Source of the DNA: Cyclobacteriaceae bacterium
Lineage (GTDB): Bacteria; Bacteroidota; Bacteroidia; Cytophagales; Cyclobacteriaceae
Direction: 5' to 3'
DNA: 64,000 bases
NCBI GenBank assembly: GCA_019638255.1
Contig: JAHBUD010000001.1
Coordinates: 3,224,001 to 3,288,000 of the forward strand
A model generated the notes under the pieces. The model was not told where the DNA came from. It saw nothing but the letters and a program-made list of their open reading frames with translations, and ran no database searches. A program made the position numbers and the translations under genes. Shown here one piece after another: positions 36,226 through 44,420 of this stretch (the stretch's first letter is position 1; every line of letters starts with the position of its first letter).

Positions 36226-36564
36226 ATGAACATTTCAATAAACAGAATTAGAAATATTGCAAAACCAATTTCTCTATTGGTTTTAGCATTATTACTTGTT
36301 TGGTTTATTCTTCCTACTGAGAGTCAGTATTCGTCAAGCACCTATAGTTTATTTAAACCTAATACGGAGCAGGTATTAGTCCATTTTGACTTAACCAAAC
36401 AAAGTACATCAAATCCCATTAGCAAGGATTTAAATTTTGTTCTCCAAGACACGCTGCTAATGCAAAGCCTAGGTCAAGCGCCTAGTCTCATTAAATTATT
36501 TTTGAATGTAAATTCATTCGTAAGGAACACTTTCTATGTTCATACGACAATAAACGCTCCTTAG
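36226..36564 (+). CDS. Small membrane-anchored protein of unknown function
   Basis: 112 residues. One hydrophobic helix (about 12-30, ISLLVLALLLVWFIL), then a polar periplasmic part with no known motif. Opens the antiporter cargo; its link to the antiporter is positional only. Confidence 0.5.
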   Translation: MNISINRIRNIAKPISLLVLALLLVWFILPTESQYSSSTYSLFKPNTEQVLVHFDLTKQSTSNPISKDLNFVLQDTLLMQSLGQAPSLIKLFLNVNSFVRNTFYVHTTINAP

Positions 36565-36677
36565 AGTCTTCCTACTCTTTGTAATCTTAAAAAGTTTTCA
36601 CCTTCAAATTAGTATTGAAAGTGCCTGATTAGGGTTACACTTAACTTTAAAGAGATTTGACATTCAAAATATTTTAT

Positions 36678-36770
36678 ATGAAATCTTTCTTTGAAAATTT
36701 AAAGAGACTATGGTTCGTTTACCTTATGCTCATCCTATTTATTATATTATTATTCATGGTTGCTTCCTAA
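36678..36770 (+). CDS. Very small single-helix membrane protein
   Basis: 30 residues, too short for usual gene lists. A basic/polar start MKSFFENLKRLWF is followed by a hydrophobic helix to the end (LMLILFIILLFMVAS). It starts 114 bp after the previous gene and ends 23 bp before the antiporter ATG, in the same direction. It could be a leader or an antiporter-associated micropeptide; nothing beyond the ORF and helix supports it. Confidence 0.4.
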   Translation: MKSFFENLKRLWFVYLMLILFIILLFMVAS

Positions 36771-36793
36771 TAATTTCATTGTATTAAAATAAA

Positions 36794-38266
36794 ATGACCT
36801 TATCGGCTGAAAATATATTGCTTCTTGGTTCCATCTTACTTTTCATAAGCATTATTGCAAGTAAGACTTCCTTTAAGTTTGGCATACCTACATTAATTCT
36901 ATTTCTTATTGTAGGTATGCTTGCCGGGTCAGAGGGCCCCGGTGGTATTTATTTTAATGACCCCAAAATCGCTCAATTCATGGGCGTGGTTGCATTGACT
37001 TTTATTTTATTCTCCGGTGGACTTGAAACAAAATTAGAGAGCATTCGACCTGTTTTAAAAAATGGAATAGCCTTATCAACAATAGGCGTACTTCTAACGG
37101 CAGTAATCGTGGGTCTCTTTACCTCATATGTGTTAAATTTTACAATTATTGAGGGGATGTTACTTGGTGCTATTGTTTCATCAACTGATGCTGCTGCCGT
37201 ATTCTCAATTTTAAGAACAAGGAACATCGGATTGAAAGGAACTCTCAGACCGTTATTAGAATTTGAAAGCGCCAGTAACGACCCAATGGCTTTTTTTCTA
37301 ACAATCAGCTTTATTGAATTAGTTAATCATCCCGAAACTTCAATAGTACTACTCATTCCTAAGTTCTTGCAAGGAATGATATTGGGTGCTCTTTGCGGCT
37401 TTGGTGCTGGCAAATTGATGGTCATTATTGTAAACAAAATCAATCTGGACGTGGCTGGACTTTATCCTGTACTGGTTATGTCACTCATATTTTTTGTTTT
37501 TTCATTTACAGATACAATCGGGGGTAATGGTTTCCTTGCGGTATATGGTGCGGCTATTGTTCTTGGTAATAGTAGTTTAATTCATAAGAAAAGTCTCATT
37601 AAGTTCTTTGACGGAATGGCATGGCTTATGCAGATTGTTATGTTTCTTGCCCTAGGTCTACTTGTCTTCCCTTCTAAAATTACTCCAATCTTGGGCGAGG
37701 GAATTATTATTTCGCTTTTCTTAATTTTGGTAGCCCGTCCAATAGCTGTATTTTTAATGCTACTAAGAGCATCAGATTTAAATTTCAGGAAAAAATTATT
37801 TATTTCATGGGTAGGGCTTCGCGGTGCTGCGCCAATTGTATTTGCTACATATCCTCTAATTGCTGGTGTTCATTACGCTGATACTATTTTTAATATTGTT
37901 TTCTTTATTTCTGTTTCTTCTGTTGTACTTCAGGGTTCTACTCTTTCGTTAATGGCTAAATGGCTTCATGTAAGCGTGCCAGAAGTAGTCAAGAGAAAAT
38001 TCCCCATAGACCTTGAACTCAAGGAAAATACAAAATCAGAAATATTAGAAATAGATATACCTAAAAATTCAGAATCGGTTGGTAAAAGAGTAGTTCAATT
38101 GAACCTTCCTAAAACAGCATTCATTGTATTAATCCATAGACAAGACAAATACCTTACACCTGGTGGAGAGACGGAAATTCAAGAGAATGACCATTTACTG
38201 ATATTGGCTGAGAATAAAGAGTCAATCCAATTAATATTTGAAAGTTTGGGCGTTAAACACCAATAG
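36794..38266 (+). CDS. CPA1-type Na+/H+ or K+/H+ antiporter with TrkA_C domain
   Basis: 490 residues. Twelve or so helices in residues 5-395, with the CPA signature region GAIVSSTDAAAVFSILR near 125 and FESASNDPMAFFLT near 155 holding the paired acids. A TrkA_C-like cytoplasmic domain follows (about 400-490: EIDIPKNSESVGKRVVQLNLP, HLLILAENKESIQ). The architecture is that of NhaP2/CvrA-type K+/H+ antiporters, roughly 100 residues shorter than E. coli CvrA. Exchanges cations for protons across the inner membrane. Confidence 0.85.
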   Translation: MTLSAENILLLGSILLFISIIASKTSFKFGIPTLILFLIVGMLAGSEGPGGIYFNDPKIAQFMGVVALTFILFSGGLETKLESIRPVLKNGIALSTIGVLLTAVIVGLFTSYVLNFTIIEGMLLGAIVSSTDAAAVFSILRTRNIGLKGTLRPLLEFESASNDPMAFFLTISFIELVNHPETSIVLLIPKFLQGMILGALCGFGAGKLMVIIVNKINLDVAGLYPVLVMSLIFFVFSFTDTIGGNGFLAVYGAAIVLGNSSLIHKKSLIKFFDGMAWLMQIVMFLALGLLVFPSKITPILGEGIIISLFLILVARPIAVFLMLLRASDLNFRKKLFISWVGLRGAAPIVFATYPLIAGVHYADTIFNIVFFISVSSVVLQGSTLSLMAKWLHVSVPEVVKRKFPIDLELKENTKSEILEIDIPKNSESVGKRVVQLNLPKTAFIVLIHRQDKYLTPGGETEIQENDHLLILAENKESIQLIFESLGVKHQ

Positions 38267-38268
38267 CC

Positions 38269-38796
38269 ATGAATAGAGAAACACTTGAAATATTTTTACC
38301 AGCATTTATGATTGTCTTCTTTGGGTTAATCTCCTTTTGGACAAAATTTCGGAAAAGGCCTAAGGTAGAGCTTCATGTTTCAAAAACCGAGGTCTATAAA
38401 AAGGTTCACCTTATAGACACAGTTTTTAAGATTATGCTCATTAGTTCAATACTAATAGTATTCATTTACACTTATTTCCCTGATTATTATATCATTTTTG
38501 CTCCAATAGATTTTTTAGACCACCCGATTATAAATACAATAGGGGTTCTTATTTTGAAAGTATCTCTTGCGTGGTTAGTTATAGCTCAACTTACGATTGA
38601 CAAATCTGCATTTATGATTAAGACAGGAATAGAAGTGTGGAATCACAATAGATTAATTCTCTATTCGGAGAAGCTTTTACTTTCTGGGATGCTCGTAATG
38701 TTCTTTGGATTCTTTGTCACTATTTCAAGTATAGGTTCAATTCTAATATGTATTATCGGACTTCTTTTATTTGATAGACTACTTAGGTATCAATAA
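38269..38796 (+). CDS. Four-helix membrane protein after the antiporter
   Basis: 175 residues starting 2 bp after the antiporter stop. Helices at about 10-27, 52-72, 90-110 and 140-170. Unrecognised; a distant likeness to the methyltransferase-type NnrU/ICMT membrane layout is too weak to call. Last cargo gene; the T2 element starts 2 bp after its stop. Confidence 0.6.
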   Translation: MNRETLEIFLPAFMIVFFGLISFWTKFRKRPKVELHVSKTEVYKKVHLIDTVFKIMLISSILIVFIYTYFPDYYIIFAPIDFLDHPIINTIGVLILKVSLAWLVIAQLTIDKSAFMIKTGIEVWNHNRLILYSEKLLLSGMLVMFFGFFVTISSIGSILICIIGLLLFDRLLRYQ

Positions 38797-38798
38797 TC

Positions 38799-38857
38799 GC
38801 ACACCCATTGCCTGGCCTCACATACCGCCCTCATCCAAAGCCAGTCAATAAGTGTGC
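38799..38857 (+). repeat. T2 stem-loop, right border of cassette 15 cargo
   Basis: GCACACCCATTGCCTGGC and GCCAGTCAATAAGTGTGC. Its left edge is 2 bp after the stop codon of the last cargo gene. Confidence 0.7.
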
Positions 38858-38990
38858 TCAATTTTGAGTAAGTGGACAAAGTGGGAATGAAAAATGCCCC
38901 ACCGCACGACTGAATAATAAAGAGACGTGTAACATTAACGAGGGACGAAAGAAAAGGCTACGAATGAAGTGTGGACAAGGGCCCTACAGC
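38858..38990 (+). repeat. 3' frame of composite cassette 15
   Basis: Non-coding copy of the frame in cassettes 5 and 12, ending GTGGACAAGGGCCCTACAGC. Nothing else is seen. Confidence 0.65.
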
Positions 38991-39161
38991 TACCAACAAA
39001 ATGTTTCTGCAATGTGGGGGTGCAGTGTAAGTATAAAGTTTAGTTTTATTAATTTCGTTCAGTAACGGTGGACAGTTTGGAGATGGTCGGGCAAAACATT
39101 TCGCTACGCTACATTTTTTTGCCCTCCTATTCCCCACACTGCAGAAACACAAACGTTAGCG
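38991..39161 (+). repeat. attC-like site 15, closes cassette 15 (35868-39155), long class
   Basis: Left core TACCAAC, right core GTTAGCG. Start GTTGGTAGCAATAGGGCCC pairs with end GGGCCCTACAGCTACCAAC. Arms GTTTCTGCAATGTGGGG and CCCCACACTGCAGAAAC; extra hairpin GGGCAAAA/TTTTTGCCC. Confidence 0.9.
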
Positions 39162-39237
39162 GCAAGGCTGTTTAAAAAAATTCGGACCAAGAAATAACGA
39201 CAGACAGGGAACTTGTCGGTTAATTTTTATGTATCGT

Positions 39238-39257
39238 ATTTAAGTATTTGCTTAAAT
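39238..39257 (+). promoter_or_regulatory. ArsR-type operator
   Basis: Perfect inverted repeat ATTTAAG TATTTG CTTAAAT, 24 bp upstream of the ArsR-type start. It matches the usual form of ArsR/SmtB operators (7-bp arms, 6-bp spacer) and would mediate metal-responsive repression. Confidence 0.75.
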
Positions 39258-39281
39258 AAACAATTTGACTAGTTTTACCAC

Positions 39282-39656
39282 ATGGACAACAACTCTTGCA
39301 TTCGACTTCAAGCCGACATCAAACAGATAAACCGCTGTAAAGACCGCGTTTTGGAGCTTAACGACACGTTTGACAATTTATCCAGCGGACTTGAATTGGC
39401 AGGCAATAACGTTCGACTCAAAATTCTATATCTACTCTATGAGGAAAGACGACTTTGTGTTTGCGACCTCAGTGACATTCTGGGCATGACAATTTCGTCT
39501 GTTTCGCAACACCTGAGAAAATTAAAGGACAGAAAAATCATTCAGACCGAGCGAGAGGCACAAACGATTTTCTATTCGTTGACAAAGCCGTATGAAAAAT
39601 TCTTTAAGCCATTCTTTAAAATACTTGATGAGAATAAAATTTTGGAAGCAGTATGA
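39282..39656 (+). CDS. ArsR/SmtB-family metal-responsive repressor
   Basis: 124 residues. Winged helix (about 35-110) with LELAGNNVRLKILYLL, the metal-site helix RLCVCDLSDIL (Cys pair, alpha-3 type), and recognition helix TISSVSQHLRKLKD. It is the first gene of a metal operon and overlaps the next gene by 4 bp. It would release the operator at 39238-39257 on binding a thiophilic metal such as Hg, Cd or As. Confidence 0.85.
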   Translation: MDNNSCIRLQADIKQINRCKDRVLELNDTFDNLSSGLELAGNNVRLKILYLLYEERRLCVCDLSDILGMTISSVSQHLRKLKDRKIIQTEREAQTIFYSLTKPYEKFFKPFFKILDENKILEAV

Positions 39657-40045
39657 TTTCATCCGATTTAACCAGAGATATTAAAGTTTCGGTCAAAACT
39701 GCAATTGGACAGTTAAATTATATTCTGAAACAAGTTAACAATGAGCAGGAGGCAGGAAATATTTTACTGCAATTCAAAGCCGTTCAAGCCATACTGACAA
39801 AGACCACATTTGAACTATTGGACGAAACATACCGTAAAGCAATGGCGGAAAAAATATCTTCAGCGTTCCAAAATTGCCCGGGAAACTGCGGAAATGAAGA
39901 AAATATTAACAGGTTAAGAATGCTTTTCCCTGATTTTTCACTGGACGAAGTACCGCAAAAGTTACAAGAAGCGCAGCAGCTTGAACAGGAGTTAATGCAA
40001 TTTTTATCTCAAAAACGTTTGGACATCCCCCACCCCCATGACTGA
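39653..40045 (+). CDS. CsoR/FrmR-like helical protein
   Basis: 130 residues. The first ~75 resemble the CsoR/DUF156 helical bundle (AIGQLNYILKQVNNEQEAGNI then QFKAVQAILTKTTFELL). Two Cys lie in FQNCPGNCGN near 82-86, and the C-terminus is acidic and ends HPHD. A second metal sensor or a metal carrier is possible. Overlaps the ArsR gene. Confidence 0.55.
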   Translation: MISSDLTRDIKVSVKTAIGQLNYILKQVNNEQEAGNILLQFKAVQAILTKTTFELLDETYRKAMAEKISSAFQNCPGNCGNEENINRLRMLFPDFSLDEVPQKLQEAQQLEQELMQFLSQKRLDIPHPHD

Positions 40046-40081
40046 ACTTTGGAACATTGTTTAACTTAAAAATAAAGGAAT

Positions 40082-40291
40082 ATGAGAAACAAAATGATGA
40101 TGATTGCAGCAGTCGGCACGCTGACTATCGCTGGACTTGCTTACGGGTTAACAGCATCCAACAATAGCAGTTGTCCGCTTGAAGGCACACCAGATTGCCC
40201 AAAGATTAGCTGTCCTTTAGCAGGCACTCCACAATGTCCGTATGACAATGCCACTTTAGCAAAACTCCCATCGTGCTGCAAAAAAAAGTAA
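40082..40291 (+). CDS. Small secreted Cys-rich protein
   Basis: 69 residues. An N-terminal hydrophobic segment (about 5-23) is followed by two CPLxGTPxCP repeats (SCPLEGTPDCP and SCPLAGTPQCP) and a CC pair before the Lys-rich end. The Cys-Pro repeats look metal-binding. It lies in the metal operon ahead of a terminator-like hairpin, so it may bind the metal in the periplasm. Confidence 0.65.
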   Translation: MRNKMMMIAAVGTLTIAGLAYGLTASNNSSCPLEGTPDCPKISCPLAGTPQCPYDNATLAKLPSCCKKK

Positions 40292-40297
40292 CCTTAC

Positions 40298-40321
40298 GGG
40301 AGGGTTAAATCCTCCCTTTTT
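40298..40321 (+). terminator. Terminator-like hairpin inside the metal operon
   Basis: GGGAGG GTTAAAT CCTCCC followed by TTTTT, 6 bp after the Cys-rich gene and 18 bp before the transporter gene. It could reduce read-through into the transporter or protect the upstream message. Confidence 0.75.
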
Positions 40322-40339
40322 CATCTAAAAACAAAAATT

Positions 40340-40927
40340 ATGAGAAACATACTTTTGGCCACAGGCACAGCTCTACTAAGTTCCTTATGTTGTATTACAC
40401 CTGTTCTTGCACTCATTGCTGGGGCAACTGGAATTGCTTCAACCTTTTCATGGATTGAGCCATTCAGACCATATTTCATTGGACTTACTGTTTTGGTATT
40501 GGGCTTTGCCTGGTATCAAAAATTAAAACCTAAAAAGCAAGTGGACTGTGAATGTGAGACTGACGAGAAACCAAAGTTTATTCAATCAAAATCATTTCTC
40601 GGACTGGTGACATTCTTTGCAGCCCTGATGCTTACTTTTCCTAATTATGCTCATATTTTTTATCCCAAGTCGGACAAGCAAATTGTTATTGTTGAGAAAT
40701 CGAACTTTGAAACAGTAGAGTTTAAAATTAACGGAATGACATGTACAAGTTGTGCGGAACATGTAAATCATGAAGTAAATAAACTGATTGGAATTCTAAA
40801 GTCAGAAGCATCATATGAGAACGGAAATGCCATCGTTCAATTCGACAATTCAAAGACGACAATTTCACAAATTGAAACAGCAATCAACTCAACAGGTTAC
40901 ACCGTGACAGACAAGCAAGTAAAATAA
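40340..40927 (+). CDS. merTP: MerTP-like mercury transport protein (MerT fused to HMA domain)
   Basis: 195 residues. The N-terminal MerT part has helices at about 3-40, 45-62 and 85-105, with the vicinal Cys pair in SSLCCITPVLAL. An acidic, Cys-containing loop (VDCECETDE) follows. The C-terminal HMA domain (about 128-195) has GMTCTSCAEHV. Imports Hg2+ by handing it from the HMA Cys pair to the MerT Cys pair. No mercuric reductase (MerA) is in this cassette, so either it lies elsewhere or the operon handles another metal. Confidence 0.85.
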   Translation: MRNILLATGTALLSSLCCITPVLALIAGATGIASTFSWIEPFRPYFIGLTVLVLGFAWYQKLKPKKQVDCECETDEKPKFIQSKSFLGLVTFFAALMLTFPNYAHIFYPKSDKQIVIVEKSNFETVEFKINGMTCTSCAEHVNHEVNKLIGILKSEASYENGNAIVQFDNSKTTISQIETAINSTGYTVTDKQVK

Positions 40928-41136
40928 TGGAAGTCATAACCAAATCAATTATTGCCTGTCCAAACTGCGGACACAAGAAAGAGGAAGAAATGCCAACGGA
41001 CGCCTGCCAATATTTCTATGAGTGTGAAAATTGCAAAACAGTTATAAAACCTCAACACGGGGACTGCTGTGTTTACTGCAGCTACGGGACAGTAAAGTGC
41101 CCACCGATGCAAGAGGACAAGAGTTGTTGCAATTAA
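40927..41136 (+). CDS. GDCCVxC-motif protein of mercury operons
   Basis: 69 residues with ten Cys. CPNCGHKK near 12, CENCKTV near 36, HGDCCVYC near 47, KCPPM and a final SCCN. The GDCCVxC family is regularly found beside MerTP in Bacteroidota. It starts on the last base of merTP, so it is co-translated. Probably a cytosolic metal-binding carrier. Confidence 0.8.
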   Translation: MEVITKSIIACPNCGHKKEEEMPTDACQYFYECENCKTVIKPQHGDCCVYCSYGTVKCPPMQEDKSCCN

Positions 41137-41157
41137 GATTCGGACTTACAGCCCAGC

Positions 41158-41327
41158 CGCTAACAGTGTGCATGTGCCATATTGCTGGTTCAGTGTAGCA
41201 TTCTAGTTTTAGTTTCATAATTTCGTTCGGTGTCGTGGGACAAAACGCAGCAGGTCGCTAAAGCCATTCCTTCGTCATTTGGCTTTAGCTCCTATGCCGC
41301 AATACGTCACATGCACCAACGTTGGCG
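41158..41327 (+). repeat. attC-like site 16, closes cassette 16 (39156-41321), long class
   Basis: Left core CGCTAAC, right core GTTGGCG. Start GTTAGCGGCAAGGCTG pairs with end CAGCCCAGCCGCTAAC. Arms GTGTGCATGTGCCATATTG and CAATACGTCACATGCAC; extra hairpin GCTAAAGCCA/TGGCTTTAGC. Confidence 0.9.
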
Positions 41328-41344
41328 GTAAGCTTTTTAAAAAA

Positions 41345-41854
41345 ATGAGACAGATACGATTGACAATACTATTGAGCTTACTGACTGTAGTTACTTATGG
41401 ACAAGTAAGTGACTTTGACTTGAAGAAAATTAAATTCAAAGGACTTGAATTTAGTACTACCAAGCAGACAATAATCAAAACTTTTGGACAGTCTAAAATC
41501 GTGGACACGGACTACGAGTGCGGATTCTTCACCAACGACCAACCTGGCGGACCATATTACCAAATGGTATATCCTGACTTCACTTACATCGGTAGTGACA
41601 AGGAAAAATTCTACTTACAACAAGTTAATTTTGACTCTAAAGGACAAATAATTATCAAATACGGTGACAGGGATTTAAGCGGACTAACAACCGTAGAGCA
41701 GTTTTGCAAGATAATTGGTGACACGTCTGACAACATTTTTCAAAAGCCTGACCGTGATTCTGTACTTATATATTCCAAAGACAGTGACGATGGAGGAATA
41801 TTTACTTTTAAAAACGGTAGACTTATAAAATTTGAGTATTGGACACCGTGTTAA
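41345..41854 (+). CDS. Secreted protein of unknown function (cassette 17)
   Basis: 169 residues from the ATG at 41345, 23 bp inside the cassette. Signal peptide MRQIRLTILLSLLTVVTYGQ. The body contains FSTTKQTIIKTFGQSKIVDTDYECG, resembling a BamE/SmpA-like 'small G-x-x-x-F-G' unit, and ends SDDGGIFTFKNGRLIKFEYWTP. Unrecognised otherwise. Confidence 0.6.
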   Translation: MRQIRLTILLSLLTVVTYGQVSDFDLKKIKFKGLEFSTTKQTIIKTFGQSKIVDTDYECGFFTNDQPGGPYYQMVYPDFTYIGSDKEKFYLQQVNFDSKGQIIIKYGDRDLSGLTTVEQFCKIIGDTSDNIFQKPDRDSVLIYSKDSDDGGIFTFKNGRLIKFEYWTPC

Positions 41855-41880
41855 ATTAATTTGGGACTGAAAAAGCCTAC

Positions 41881-42009
41881 CGCCAACACCGGGTTTGTTT
41901 AATGGCGGGCGACACAGTCGCCCGTAGTGTCAACAAGTTTATTTATATTCGTGTAGGCGGACAAATCCGTTGGATTTATCCGCCACTAAACAAACCCAAA
42001 TCGTTGTGC
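41881..42009 (+). repeat. attC-like site 17, closes cassette 17 (41322-42003), short class, sequence type shared by 17/19/25
   Basis: Left core CGCCAAC, right core GTTGTGC. Start GTTGGCGGTAAGCTTTTT pairs with end AAAAAGCCTACCGCCAAC. The interior has three nested hairpins: outer GTTTGTTTAATGGCGG/CCGCCACTAAACAAAC, then CGGGCGAC/GTCGCCCG, then GGCGGACAAATCC/GGATTTATCCGCC. Confidence 0.9.
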
Positions 42010-42039
42010 GCAAGCCGTAAAAAATGTAAACAGACAGAT

Positions 42040-42576
42040 ATGAATAAATTGAATTCAGGAACTCGTATTGGAACAATGTTGTTAGACCATTTCATTATGA
42101 CATTTGTAATGATGATTGTTATAGCACCCGGAATGGTTTATGACATGATGCAGACATTTGGTAATCCGGACGCCCAACCAAAGTTATTTTTAGGAAACAT
42201 CTATCTAAACGTTTTGGGATTTTCACTTTACTTCAATAAGGACATAATATTAGGACGTAGTCCCGCCAAAAGAATCCTAAAACTTCAAGTAATAGACATA
42301 AAGACAAATAAACCTGCGAATCCACTTAAGTGCTTTGTTAGAAATTTAACAACAGTACTATGGCCAATTGAGGTACTCGTTGGACTAATTAATAACGAAA
42401 GGAGAATTGGTGACTATCTTGCAGGGACAAAATTGACAATATTCAATCCCGATGAACACAAAGCCGAAATAAATTGGACATTGGTGATTATTGCACTCAT
42501 GACGTCAGCGTTGGCTACGTACTTGACTTTATTCTACCCGATGGAACTTTTGTTCAAAAACATTGGACAAATGTAA
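42040..42576 (+). CDS. RDD-family membrane protein (cassette 18)
   Basis: 178 residues from the ATG at 42040; the upstream frame through the attC is rejected. RDD hallmarks: SGTRIGTMLLDHFIMTFV at the start, KDIILGRSPAKRILKLQVID in the middle, VRNLTTVLWPIEVLVGLIN and GDYLAGTKL at the end. Helices near 14-38, 55-75, 108-128 and 152-172. Role unclear; some RDD proteins move ions. Confidence 0.85.
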   Translation: MNKLNSGTRIGTMLLDHFIMTFVMMIVIAPGMVYDMMQTFGNPDAQPKLFLGNIYLNVLGFSLYFNKDIILGRSPAKRILKLQVIDIKTNKPANPLKCFVRNLTTVLWPIEVLVGLINNERRIGDYLAGTKLTIFNPDEHKAEINWTLVIIALMTSALATYLTLFYPMELLFKNIGQM

Positions 42577-42593
42577 GTTGAGAAACGGCCAGC

Positions 42594-42765
42594 GCACAAC
42601 ACCAGGTTTGGTCAATGGCGGGGTGATGTGTAAACATAAAGTTTTATCTTCGTTACAACGTTTGCCCACGGGGGACTGTGACGTGAAGGTCGCGCTAAAC
42701 ATTCCGCTATCGCTCCATTTTTTAGCGCTCCTATTCCCGCCACTGCCCAAACCCAAACGTTGGCG
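42594..42765 (+). repeat. attC-like site 18, closes cassette 18 (42004-42759), long class
   Basis: Left core GCACAAC, right core GTTGGCG. Start GTTGTGCGCAAGCCG pairs with end CGGCCAGCGCACAAC. Extra hairpin GCGCTAAA/TTTAGCGC with the ACATTCCGCTATCGCTCCAT loop. Confidence 0.9.
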
Positions 42766-42803
42766 GTAATTGGGCGTAACTGGACAACATAAATTAAGAA
42801 AGT

Positions 42804-43271
42804 ATGGCCAATAAAGTAAAAGGAATTCCAGACAACTCGTCACGCGTTATTCCAAGACTGGTATGCAAGGACGGTGCAGCAGAGATTGATTTTTGCTTAA
42901 CGACATTTGGAGCAGTTGAAGTCAATAGACGAATGGGCCCCGATAATATGATGGCCCATGCTTTACTGACAATTGGGGATGAGATGATAATGATTGAAGG
43001 TGAATGGCCAAGTCTTCCAAGCCGTGCGCCTGAACCTGACGGAAGTTCTCCGGTTGTTATTTTCGTTTATGTTGAAGATGTAGACAAAACAATAGAACGA
43101 GCTCTTGAAAATGGTGGTGAAGTTATCGTTCAACCACAGAATCAGTTTTGGGGTGACAGGATTGCCTGGATAATGGACCCAGCCGGTCACGTCTGGACAA
43201 TTGCGACTCGTATAGAAGAGACCACGGCCGAAGAGCGCTCAGAAAGATGGGGCACAATTCTAAAAGAATAA
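42804..43271 (+). CDS. VOC-family (PhnB-like glyoxalase) protein (cassette 19)
   Basis: 155 residues. PhnB-like VOC features: VIPRLVCKDGAAEIDFCLTTFG at the start, GDEMIMIEGEWP, FVYVEDVDKTIERALENGG and the closing DRIAWIMDPAGHVWTIAT. The class usually works as a dimer on small molecules. Sole gene of its cassette; distinct from the three VOC genes of cassette 5. Confidence 0.85.
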   Translation: MANKVKGIPDNSSRVIPRLVCKDGAAEIDFCLTTFGAVEVNRRMGPDNMMAHALLTIGDEMIMIEGEWPSLPSRAPEPDGSSPVVIFVYVEDVDKTIERALENGGEVIVQPQNQFWGDRIAWIMDPAGHVWTIATRIEETTAEERSERWGTILKE

Positions 43272-43358
43272 GTAAGGACAAATGTTTCACCACGACAGCT
43301 CGACAAAATCGCTAACGAATCTGACAACATTCACTGAAAGTACGTCAAGCCCAACTAC

Positions 43359-43487
43359 CGCCAACACCGGGTTTGTTTAATGGCGGGCGACACAGTCGCC
43401 CGTAGTGTCAGCGAGTTTATTTATATTCGTGTAGGCGGACAAATCCGTTGGATTTATCCGCCACTAAACAAACCCAAAACGTTGTGG
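43359..43487 (+). repeat. attC-like site 19, closes cassette 19 (42760-43481), short class, 17/19/25 type
   Basis: Left core CGCCAAC, right core GTTGTGG. Start GTTGGCGGTAATTGGG pairs with end CCCAACTACCGCCAAC. The interior is nearly identical to that of site 17. Confidence 0.9.
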
Positions 43488-43505
43488 CGCATTTTTATTA
43501 GGACA

Positions 43506-44225
43506 ATGAGAGCTATCGTATTTACAATCATAATCTTGACAAGTTGTACACCTGCTAATGACTCAATCGACATTGAGGAAAAAGACGGACTGACGTACAA
43601 GAAAGGAACTTCAGAACTATTTAGCGGACTTAGAACAGAGTATTTTGAGAACGGACAAATTGCTTTTAGGGCTCCATACGAAAATGGACTACGAAATGGC
43701 AAGACAATTTGGTGGTATGAAAACGGAAAAAAGAAATCTGAGGGACAAACAATTAAAGGAGAAAAAGATGGAGAGTGGACATTCTGGTTTGACACTGGGA
43801 CTATTTCCGCTGTGAATACGTACAAAGACGACAAACTAAACGGAGTAAGTAAATCATTTGACGAAGATGGTAATATAGAAGCGGAGATTATTTATGAAAA
43901 TGGAATTGCCAATGGACGAGCACTCAGTTATTACAAAAACGGACAAATCGAAAACGACTTTACATACATAGATGGACTTCGACAAGGTGAAGCAAGAATA
44001 TTCTTCCAAAATGGAAACATCCAGACAAAGTGCAACTATCTAAACAATAAGTTGGACGGTGAATTCCTTGTTCATCACATAAACGGAACCATAATTGGTA
44101 GACTACAATATGAATCAGGAAAATTGCAAGGTAAATACTTAGCTTATGACTCTCTGGGACATCTTCTCCAAGAACAAATCTACAAAGACAGTGTACTTCT
44201 CAAGACAATAGATTACAGAAAATAA
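43506..44225 (+). CDS. MORN-repeat lipoprotein (cassette 20)
   Basis: 239 residues from the ATG at 43506. Lipoprotein signal MRAIVFTIIILTSC (Cys14). About eight MORN-like units of ~22 residues follow, such as EYFENGQIAFRAPYENGLRN, WYENGKKKSEGQTIKGEKDG and YYKNGQIENDFTYIDGLRQG. These are the YwqK-type repeats common in Bacteroidota surface lipoproteins. Likely envelope protein interaction; specific function unknown. Confidence 0.8.
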   Translation: MRAIVFTIIILTSCTPANDSIDIEEKDGLTYKKGTSELFSGLRTEYFENGQIAFRAPYENGLRNGKTIWWYENGKKKSEGQTIKGEKDGEWTFWFDTGTISAVNTYKDDKLNGVSKSFDEDGNIEAEIIYENGIANGRALSYYKNGQIENDFTYIDGLRQGEARIFFQNGNIQTKCNYLNNKLDGEFLVHHINGTIIGRLQYESGKLQGKYLAYDSLGHLLQEQIYKDSVLLKTIDYRK

Positions 44226-44232
44226 AAACGCG

Positions 44233-44365
44233 CCACAACACCGTGTTTATGCCAGCTGCGGGTGACAGGTTGATATTAAGTGAGTTTTCCTTAAATTCGT
44301 TTCGGCCACGTGGGACAATGACGCGCTTCGAAAGCCGCAGCCGTCATAAACACAAAACGTTGTGG
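44233..44365 (+). repeat. attC-like site 20, closes cassette 20 (43482-44359), short class
   Basis: Left core CCACAAC, right core GTTGTGG. Start GTTGTGGCGCATTTTTA pairs with end TAAAAACGCGCCACAAC. Common GTTTATGCCAGCTGCGG arm type. Confidence 0.9.
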
Positions 44366-44420
44366 CCAATTGGGTCAAATGTGTCGTCCTAAAATAGGTT
44401 GACCAAAAACCCAGGTCACC

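Noticed and set aside
41902..43507. N-terminal extensions starting MAGDTVARSV on the genes of cassettes 18 and 20, and the ORF at 58366-58572
   Set aside because: The shared peptide is the translation of the near-identical attC interior of sites 17, 19 and 25; the real starts lie after the cassette boundary.
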